Positions 35,950-42,944 of a DNA stretch of 64,000 bases are shown piece by piece. The translations under genes and the position numbers were made by a program. The notes under the pieces are model-generated. The model did no database searches. It saw only the letters and a program-made list of their open reading frames with translations, and was not told where the DNA came from. The DNA comes from RGIG3701 sp030530205. GTDB lineage: Bacteria; Planctomycetota; Planctomycetia; Pirellulales; Thermoguttaceae. Within the stretch, counting starts at the first letter, position 1, and the number at the start of each line of letters is the position of its first letter. The DNA lies in assembly GCA_030530205.1 (NCBI GenBank), contig JAUMVK010000003.1, positions 124,001 through 188,000 on the forward strand, given 5' to 3'.

Positions 35950-36658
35950 GCTGTAACCCTGTCAAATCCAGGCACCCTGTACACCGTCGATTCTCGGCGG
36001 CCGCAAAGTCTTCATGCTGTAACCCTGTCAAATCCAGGCACCCTGTACACCGTGGCTCGCATTGACGCCCGCTGTGCGGAGGCTGTAACCCTGTCAAATC
36101 CAGGCACCCTGTACACCTCCTCAAGGACAACGAGGCGGTGACGTTCGCGCTGTAACCCTGTCAAATCCAGGCACCCTGTACACCTCAGTGCAAAGACGAA
36201 CGGATGAGCTGTTGGCTGTAACCCTGTCAAATCCAGGCACCCTGTACACCATGATTGAAGAACTGGAAGGCCGCTTGAGCCGCTGTAACCCTGTCAAATC
36301 CAGGCACCCTGTACACCCTGGCGCCAACACCGGTGATGTTTGTGGTGTTGCTGTAACCCTGTCAAATCCAGGCACCCTGTACACCCAGATTATACGCAGC
36401 ACTACTTATTGCACCCGCTGTAACCCTGTCAAATCCAGGCACCCTGTACACCATTAACTAAGCTGGATTTGCCTGAAGGTGTTACGCTGTAACCCTGTCA
36501 AATCCAGGCACCCTGTACACCCAAGGTTGGTTTTACGCCAACGTACTGTCGCCTGCTGTAACCCTGTCAAATCCAAGCACCCTGTACACCTATTCGTAAT
36601 AGTATCTTGTACGAACTTTCAGGCTGTAACCCTGTCAAATCCAGGCGCCCGCGTACCC
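35950..36658 (-). CRISPR. CRISPR array, 11 repeats and 10 spacers, no cas genes nearby
   Basis: A 36-base repeat starts at 35950, 36016, 36082, 36149, 36215, 36282, 36350, 36417, 36486, 36555 and 36623. On the plus strand it begins GCTGTAACCC and ends CCCTGTACACC; its ends TGTA...TACA are partly complementary, as in type II repeats. Spacers are 30-33 bases and all different. Repeats 1-9 are identical, repeat 10 has one G-to-A change, and repeat 11 is degenerate over its last 15 bases. The strand is assigned from a strong promoter on the right (36787-36759) and a terminator on the left. No cas1, cas2 or effector gene is found in the 64 kb. Subtype is therefore inferred from repeat form only. 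Confidence 0.95.
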
Positions 36659-36758
36659 GTTCAGTCGAATACGCGGGAATAACACGGTGGCATTCTTTCG
36701 CTTCCAAACTCTCAACCGAATTGTCAAAGATTCGGGGCTTTCCCCTGATGATTTTTGA

Positions 36759-36787
36759 ATTATAGCACACTCCCCGGATGAGGTCAA
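36759..36787 (-). promoter_or_regulatory. Sigma70 promoter reading into the CRISPR array
   Basis: On the minus strand TTGACC (36787-36782), 17 bases, then TATAAT (36764-36759). The start near 36752 gives a leader of about 94 bases before the first repeat. Confidence 0.75.
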
Positions 36788-36822
36788 GGGGCTCCCCGCT
36801 TTTTTTTGAAAAAATTTTTGGG

Positions 36823-37068
36823 CTCTGATCCTCCGCGTCTTTTGTATCTCTGCGTGAGATCCGAAAGAAGTGGACAAGAAAAACTCTTTGCGTCCTTTGC
36901 GGCTAAAAAATCATCGTGGTGTTTTTATCTCACGCGGAGATGCGGAGACGCGGAGATTTTTGTTGGGCCGGTCTCTGATCCTCCGCGTCTTTTGTATCTC
37001 CGCGTGAGATCCGAAAGAAGTGGACAAGAAAAACTCTTTGCGTTCTTTGCGTCCTTTGCGGCTAAAAA
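36823..37068. repeat. Duplicated intergenic repeat with GCGTCCTTTGCG units
   Basis: An approximately 87-base unit at 36823-36909 recurs at 36973-37068, differing mainly by one extra 9-base TTCTTTGCG unit. Between them a segment complementary to CTCCGCGTGAGAT occurs (CTCACGCGGAGATGCGGAGA). Frames across it are not genes. Confidence 0.8.
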
Positions 37069-37321
37069 TGATCTTGTTTGACCGCATGGATCGGAAACGG
37101 CGAAACCCCGGGATTTTGATCGCTTCGGATGGTGATTTCAGGCTCTTTAAAAAAATGTGCGCTACCTACTTGAAACTTTTCAGGTTTTGGGTAAAATTAA
37201 AATGAATGGGGTTTTCCTGAAAGACTCCCCTGCCTGAAATTGAGTTTTCATTCCTTTCCCATTTTGCCAAAACCGGCGGCTGGGAAGAAAGTTTTTCATC
37301 TTTTTTGCAAAGAGGTAAATC

Positions 37322-38326
37322 GTGAACCTGACAGACAGCAAATACAACAAATTCGCGCTGGTGAAAGAAATGCTCGAAACTCCGGAGATCATCCGGAAGT
37401 TTGACTGGACGCAGACCGCTTCGATGGCCGACGCCATCAAGAAGTGCGGCCGCCTGTTCATGACCGGCGAAGGCTCCAGCCGTATTTTCCCGGCCAAGAA
37501 CATGATCTACACCGCGATGAAACTCGGCGCCAATCTTTCCATGGCAACCGACGGAAGCATCCAGGCCCGTGAATACGACCTGAAAGACTGGGCGGTTTTC
37601 GGCGTTTCCAACAGCGGAATGACGAAAGAGATCGTGCTTCTTCTGAGCATGCTGGCGGAACAGAACCATCAGAACCGCTTCTCCATGACCGCCAACGCCG
37701 GGACGCGCATCGTGGACGCCTCGAACGAATCCATCATCCTTTCCTGCGGGAAGGAAGACGCCGTTGCCGCGACCAAGAGCGTGGTGGAAAGCGGCCTGGT
37801 TTACCTCTCCATCCTGAAGAACATTTACGGGACCGACTTCAACGCCGCCGCGGCCGCGGATGCCGCCGAGCAGGTCCTCACCGCCGAGATCGATCCGGAG
37901 ATCATCAAGAAGATCGCGGATTCGCCGATCATTTACTTTGCGGGACGGAATAACGGCGCGGCCGAGGAACTCCGTCTGAAGACGAACGAGATCACCCGCA
38001 AAAAGAGCGACTACCTCGAGGGCACGTACCTGCTGCACGGGATCGAGGAAGTCATGAACGCGGGCGAAACCATCGTCGTGATCGAGCCGTACGAATCGGA
38101 AATGGCCAAAATGCAGGAACTGCTTGTGGACCGCATCGGCGTGAACATCGTGGCGATTGCGTCGAAGCAGACCATTTTCCCGACGTTCGTCATTCCGTCC
38201 GTCGGCCTGCTTGACCCGGCGATCCAGCTCATGGCGGGCTGGAATCTGCTGATCCAGGTCGGGATTTCGCTCGGGATCGACCTCGACCACCCGACCCGTG
38301 CGCGCAAGATCGGGAACGCGATCTGA
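37322..38326 (+). CDS. SIS-domain sugar-phosphate isomerase/deaminase-like protein
   Basis: A 334-residue protein starting at a GTG (AGAGG seven bases upstream). Two SIS domains are visible: GRLFMTGEGSSRIFPAKNM with VFGVSNSGMTKE in the first, and PIIYFAGRNNGAAEEL...HGIEEVMN in the second. These are the sugar-phosphate-binding loops of the GlmS isomerase half and AgaS/FrlB-type deglycases. There is no glutaminase domain, so it cannot use glutamine as a GlmS does. It probably isomerises or deaminates an amino-sugar phosphate, fitting breakdown of amino-sugar glycans. The following large secreted enzyme gene is on the same strand after about 100 bases. Confidence 0.82.
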   Translation: MNLTDSKYNKFALVKEMLETPEIIRKFDWTQTASMADAIKKCGRLFMTGEGSSRIFPAKNMIYTAMKLGANLSMATDGSIQAREYDLKDWAVFGVSNSGMTKEIVLLLSMLAEQNHQNRFSMTANAGTRIVDASNESIILSCGKEDAVAATKSVVESGLVYLSILKNIYGTDFNAAAAADAAEQVLTAEIDPEIIKKIADSPIIYFAGRNNGAAEELRLKTNEITRKKSDYLEGTYLLHGIEEVMNAGETIVVIEPYESEMAKMQELLVDRIGVNIVAIASKQTIFPTFVIPSVGLLDPAIQLMAGWNLLIQVGISLGIDLDHPTRARKIGNAI

Positions 38327-38432
38327 TTCTGATTTCTTAAACGCAGAGTTTCAGCGTGCCGTGCCTTTTCTGCCGTGCGGCGCGCTGAACTGCCGCCAGT
38401 CAAAAACTCCAAAACTCCTCAGGGGTGAACTC

Positions 38433-41400
38433 ATGCGCCTTCCTTTTCCCACCCTCTGCTTTCTGTTTCTTTTCCCCCTTTTTTTACACGCGGCGGAACC
38501 TGTAGAGCTGGGGAAACGGCCGATCGAGCTGGACTGGGCAGGCCGGACGCGCAGTGAGTGCGTGCCGTTTCTGGATTTTGAGTCTCCTTTCACGTGGACG
38601 TGCGAGTGCGAAAACGCCGCCGCCTCTTTTCAGCGCTCCGACCGTCAGCCGATCTGGGGAAATTTTACCGCGTGCCTGACGTTCCGCGCTCTGACGAATC
38701 AACCGGGTTCCACCCCCACCCCTTCCGTTCGGGTCCGGCCCCCTCAGCCGCTTCCCATGCCGCGGGAACCGTTTGACTCGGTTTCCTGCTGGATCTTCTC
38801 GTACTCGTGGGGCCGCGGCGCGAATACGGACCTGAGCGTCCCGATCCCGACGCTTTCGCTTTGCTTTCTCGCAGATGGAAAGCCGGTCGAGATCCCGTTC
38901 CGTCAGATCGACTGGCGAAACTGGTACCTGGTCCAGCTTCGTTTTACGCCGGAACAGGCCGCGCTGCTCAACGGGCCGAACGTCTTTTTTGACGGTTTCC
39001 GCGTGACCGGCGGGACGCAGACGTTTGACCGGGAAATCTACTTCGACGATTTGGCTTTTTTTGCCGAAAAACTCGCTCCGCTCAAGCCGGCGGTCCATCG
39101 GGCGTTTGGGCCGGACCCGGATCTGGACCCGAAATTTACGTTCCCGACGCGGCCGGAAACGATCATTCCGCCTTCTGCCGCTCCGGACTCGAAAAATGCG
39201 CTTGAGGCCGAAACTGGCGGCGCGTTCCACTTCACCTACGCGGGTTCCGACGGCCGGCTGGAAGTCCGTTTTGCGCCCCGGACGGGCACGTGGTCAGATC
39301 TGACCACGTGCTGGAACGGCGGCGAGGCGTTTCAACCCCTCGAAAATGGCGGCGTGACGGAGATCGTAAACGCCCAAAAGGAAGCCGAAAAGGTGGAAAG
39401 CGCCGAGATCCTGGACGTTCAGAAAGACGGTGAAACGCTGAAGATTCGGACGAAAATTCACTCGAAAACCGCCGAAGCCGTGGTGACGTACACGCTGCGG
39501 CTCGTCGGCAAAACGCTGGTTTTGGAAACGGCCTGCGATGCGCCGTCCGTCGCGAAAATTTCGTTCGGCCAGGCGCAGGGGCTGAAAAGTCCGCAGGCGG
39601 TCCCGGTCCCGTACTGGACGGGTGGTCAGGGCTACTCCGCACGCCGTCCGGCGGTCATCGCGTTTGAGGCCGGGCCCGGTGAAACGTGCTTCCTCGCCGG
39701 CGAGGTGGACTGGTACTCGAGCGCCGCGAGTTATTGCTCCAGCCTGCATCGGGTGGACGGCTCCTCCGCGGTTTTCCACGAGGGGGTCGAGTACCGCCCC
39801 AAAACCGACGGGACGCGGAACCCGGCGTTCGAGCGTTTCGTCGTGACCGTTTCGCCGAAATTCGACGAAGTGCTCCCGTTCATTCCGAATCCGGCCTCCC
39901 CGTACAAAGCGGTGGCCGGGACGAAACTCTGGCGGGTCCATGCGGCGCATGATCGGGCGCAGGACCGGGATTTTTGGCTCCGGGCGTGGCGGTACGGCCT
40001 GCGTGAAGTCGTGATCAATGACCACGAGACGCAGTGGCGCGAGGGGGGCGAAAGTTTCACCTTTCGCACGCGTACCGACCCAACGAAAGGCGGCGATGAT
40101 GCGCAGGTCGAATATTCGCATTTTCTCCGCGACCGCCTCGGCTTCGTGTACGGTCCGTACAATAATTTCACGGATTTCGCGCCCGTCAATGAGTTTTGGA
40201 GTCCCGATCGGGTCGGCCGACTGCCGGACGGAAACTTCCAGCCGAGCTGGATGCGGACGTACGGGCCGAAACCGTACTACGTGATCGATTTTTGCGCGCG
40301 GCTGGCTCCGGAACTCGCGAAAAAGTTTTACTTCAACACGGCATACTGTGACGTGCATACGTCAGTGGCGCCGTGGAACCGGACGGACTATGACGCGCGG
40401 GTCCCGGAGGCGGGAAAATTCGCCGCGACATTTTTCGCCTACGGGAAAGTGATGCTTTTCCAGAAAAAAGCGTGGGCCGGGCCGGTTTATTCCGAGGGGC
40501 CGAACCACTACTTTTACGCGGGGCTGACCGACGGAAACTACGCGCAGGATCAGGGCTATAAACTGGACGAAAACCCGTGGCTCGTCGATTTTGACCTCCT
40601 CAGGATCCACGATTTGGAGTGTGATTTTGGCCTTGGAAGCCTCGGAATGTACTCGCCCGGGAAAACGCGCGAGGAGCGCCTTTTCTACGTTCCGCATCAG
40701 GACGAGCCGGGCGAGGCGGGCCGGGATCTGCTTGTGGACCGCTACCTTGCCGGGACCGCCGCGTTCGGCCACATTGGATTCCTCGTTCTGGACTACGCGT
40801 TTACCCCGCCCAAGGCGTTCGGGCTGGCGTATGGTGTGCCCGGAACGCTTCATTTTGAGGACGGGATCCGCGTCGGGATGCGCTCGTACTTCATGAACCA
40901 GCAGCTTGCGGCCCGTTATACGCAGGCGTCCGTTCGGGCGATTCATTACGCGGCGGCGGACGGGACGCTCCTTCCGACGAGCGCAGCGATCGCATCCGGC
41001 GCCCTGAAACGCAGTCAGCCGGTGGTTCACTACGCCGATGGAACGGTCGTGGCGGCAAATGGGAGCAAAGCCGACTGGCTCCGTGCGGAGATCGACGGCC
41101 GAAAACTCGAAATTGCTCCGGGCGGCTTCGTCGGCTGGACCGAAGACGGTCAGGTTTTCACCGAGTCGAACGAACGGGACGGACGGCGCTTCAGTTACTG
41201 CGAATCGCCCGCTTACATTTACTTCGATTCTCGCGACGGCTCGCAGACCTGCGCGAAAGCGCGAGGTGAAGGCGCGGCGGTCTGCCGGCTCCTGAAAGAC
41301 GGCGACTACGGAAAGGATTCCGGCGCACGGTACGAGTTCATTTTCCTGCCCGGCGCGTCGGTCGGCTTCCGGGTCCCGATCACCGAGGCCACGGCACTGG

Positions 41401-41501
41401 ATTTCGACGGCCGCTCCCTCGGCCCGGCCCGAATCATTCAGCGCGACGGTTTCACGTACATCGACCCGGTTCCCGGCGCGTTCAGTTACGTCGCCCGGTG
41501 A
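38433..41501 (+). CDS. Large secreted probable glycosidase, family not assigned
   Basis: A 1022-residue protein from the ATG at 38433 (AGGGG eight bases upstream); an earlier in-frame start at 38298 overlaps the previous gene and lacks a signal. The signal peptide is MRLPFPTLCFLFLFPLFLHA. The first 300 residues look like beta-sandwich, with a concanavalin-like stretch ending REIYFDDLAFF. The middle resembles a TIM barrel (LWRVHAAHDRAQDRDFW, REVVINDHETQW, FYFNTAYCDVHTS, GPVYSEGPNHYFYAG), with candidate acidic residues in NDHE, YCDVH and SEG. The C-terminus is again beta-rich. I do not recognise a named family. It probably forms a transcription unit with the next gene, 48 bases on. Confidence 0.65.
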   Translation: MRLPFPTLCFLFLFPLFLHAAEPVELGKRPIELDWAGRTRSECVPFLDFESPFTWTCECENAAASFQRSDRQPIWGNFTACLTFRALTNQPGSTPTPSVRVRPPQPLPMPREPFDSVSCWIFSYSWGRGANTDLSVPIPTLSLCFLADGKPVEIPFRQIDWRNWYLVQLRFTPEQAALLNGPNVFFDGFRVTGGTQTFDREIYFDDLAFFAEKLAPLKPAVHRAFGPDPDLDPKFTFPTRPETIIPPSAAPDSKNALEAETGGAFHFTYAGSDGRLEVRFAPRTGTWSDLTTCWNGGEAFQPLENGGVTEIVNAQKEAEKVESAEILDVQKDGETLKIRTKIHSKTAEAVVTYTLRLVGKTLVLETACDAPSVAKISFGQAQGLKSPQAVPVPYWTGGQGYSARRPAVIAFEAGPGETCFLAGEVDWYSSAASYCSSLHRVDGSSAVFHEGVEYRPKTDGTRNPAFERFVVTVSPKFDEVLPFIPNPASPYKAVAGTKLWRVHAAHDRAQDRDFWLRAWRYGLREVVINDHETQWREGGESFTFRTRTDPTKGGDDAQVEYSHFLRDRLGFVYGPYNNFTDFAPVNEFWSPDRVGRLPDGNFQPSWMRTYGPKPYYVIDFCARLAPELAKKFYFNTAYCDVHTSVAPWNRTDYDARVPEAGKFAATFFAYGKVMLFQKKAWAGPVYSEGPNHYFYAGLTDGNYAQDQGYKLDENPWLVDFDLLRIHDLECDFGLGSLGMYSPGKTREERLFYVPHQDEPGEAGRDLLVDRYLAGTAAFGHIGFLVLDYAFTPPKAFGLAYGVPGTLHFEDGIRVGMRSYFMNQQLAARYTQASVRAIHYAAADGTLLPTSAAIASGALKRSQPVVHYADGTVVAANGSKADWLRAEIDGRKLEIAPGGFVGWTEDGQVFTESNERDGRRFSYCESPAYIYFDSRDGSQTCAKARGEGAAVCRLLKDGDYGKDSGARYEFIFLPGASVGFRVPITEATALDFDGRSLGPARIIQRDGFTYIDPVPGAFSYVAR

Positions 41502-41549
41502 CGACGGCCCACTTTCTTCCCATCCCAGAATTCACACTCGAAAGAAACG

Positions 41550-42662
41550 ATGCTCCTTTTAGACTTTTTCCGAAATCCCGAATCTTCCCGCGAATGGTCC
41601 CACACACAGTGGGAGCGGCTCTTTCAGCTTGCGCGGCCTGCGAAGCTGCTCGGGACGCTCGCGTATTTCATCGAGGACCACGGCCTTTTGGATGCCGTGC
41701 CGGAAAAGGGGCGGTGGTTCCTCGAATCGGCGAAGGTGAAGGCGGAACGCGGCCGGCGCCAGACGCTTTGGGAGGCGGAATGCCTGCGGCGCGCGACGTT
41801 TGGCAAATCGTTTGTGGCGGACGCTCCGGAGCGGGAAATCCCACTGGTTTTGCTCAAGGGCGCAGCGTACCAAGCGGCTGATCTGCCTTGGGGACGCGGG
41901 CGGATCTCCGTGGACGTGGACGTCATGACGCCGATCGAAACCCTTCCCCAGATCGAGGCCGCGCTCCTCGTGGCGGGTTGGATCCCCGAGAAAAAATCCG
42001 AGTACGACGAGCATTTTTACCGCGACTGGATGCACGAGATCCCGCCGATGGTCCATCTGGACCGGGGGACGACGCTCGACGTTCATCACACGATCCTCCC
42101 GCGGACCGGCCGTCTGACGGTGGATGCGTCGCTCCTTTTCGAGGAAATCGTTCCGCTTCGCGACAATTTATTCGTTCTTTCACCGAGAGACATGCTGCTC
42201 CACTCGGCAGTCCACCTTTTTCAGGACGGAGAGCTGGATAATTGCGCGCGGGATCTGATTGATCTGAACGCGATGTTCGCGTACTTCCCGGAAAAGGACC
42301 CGGAATTTTGGAAAAAACTGCTCGCCCGCACCCGGCAGTTGAACCTGAACCGGCCTCTTTATTACGCGGTGACGTTTTGCCAGTCACTTTTGGGGACGGT
42401 TTTCCCGGAAGATTTTCTCCGTGAGGTCGAAAAGTTCCGTGGCGGGTTCATCACGCGGCGGCTTATGCGCACTCTGGTGCCGCTGACGATCGAGCCGGAG
42501 ATTTCGGGCGAGGAGCGTTTCACGGCGTCCTGCGCGAGATCGGCGCTTTACATTCGCTCGCATTTCCTTCGGATGCCGCTGAGGATCCTCGTGCCGCACC
42601 TTTGGGCGAAGTACCGCCAGAGGAAGAAAGAGCGAGCGGAGAGAAAAGAGCAGGAGGAGTGA
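41550..42662 (+). CDS. Uncharacterised nucleotidyltransferase family protein
   Basis: A 370-residue cytoplasmic protein with the pattern of the NTP_transf_5 family. It has LVLLKGAAYQAADLPWGRGRISVDVDVM, where an LKG motif is followed by the paired D-x-D of a nucleotidyltransferase fold. Later elements TTLDVHHTILP and LLHSAVHLFQDGELDNCARDLIDL are also typical. Members are often found with polysaccharide or peptide-modification genes; the reaction is unknown. The C-terminal tail is strongly basic (YRQRKKERAERKE). It lies 48 bases after the large secreted enzyme gene and is probably co-transcribed. Confidence 0.75.
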   Translation: MLLLDFFRNPESSREWSHTQWERLFQLARPAKLLGTLAYFIEDHGLLDAVPEKGRWFLESAKVKAERGRRQTLWEAECLRRATFGKSFVADAPEREIPLVLLKGAAYQAADLPWGRGRISVDVDVMTPIETLPQIEAALLVAGWIPEKKSEYDEHFYRDWMHEIPPMVHLDRGTTLDVHHTILPRTGRLTVDASLLFEEIVPLRDNLFVLSPRDMLLHSAVHLFQDGELDNCARDLIDLNAMFAYFPEKDPEFWKKLLARTRQLNLNRPLYYAVTFCQSLLGTVFPEDFLREVEKFRGGFITRRLMRTLVPLTIEPEISGEERFTASCARSALYIRSHFLRMPLRILVPHLWAKYRQRKKERAERKEQEE

Positions 42663-42725
42663 ATTCCTGCATTTTGCTCCTGAATATTTAATGATTTTCA
42701 AAAAACCAGCCCATTTTAAACACCA

Positions 42726-42920
42726 AACCGTTTCCGCTTCAGACGTTTATTTAAACACGGATTTCCACGGATTAAAGGGATTTCCGCAGATTATTTTAAA
42801 AGGAATTTTAAGTATTTATTCGGCTTTCCAGCTAAAAAAACGAAATCCTTTTAATCCTTTTAATCCGTGGAAATCCGTATTTAAATAAAAGCCTAAAGCG
42901 GGCCGGTCTTTCCCTTTGGA
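42726..42920. repeat. Long palindromic repeat, family P1 (copy 2)
   Basis: TTTAAACACGGATTTCCACGG on the left is matched by CCGTGGAAATCCGTATTTAAA on the right (42746-42890). Outer flanks (CCGCTTCAGAC, CCCTTTGGAAA) resemble those of the copy at 6823-7022. It ends about 25 bases before the GH42-like start codon. Confidence 0.8.
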
Positions 42921-42944
42921 AACCCCGTTTTGAGGTTTAATTTT

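Larger units (their letters stand above)
36660..37321. other. Gene-free region right of the array
   Basis: Holds the array promoter and leader, the duplicated repeat, and about 200 further bases (37070-37321) in which nothing recognisable is seen apart from AGAGGT, the ribosome site of the next gene. Confidence 0.6.

Noticed and set aside
35939..36682. Short frames reading repeated YRVPGFDRVTA or NPVKSRHPVH peptides
   Set aside because: They are translations of the CRISPR repeats, not genes.
36806..37081. A 91-codon frame over the duplicated intergenic repeat
   Set aside because: Composed of the repeat itself; no ribosome site or family.
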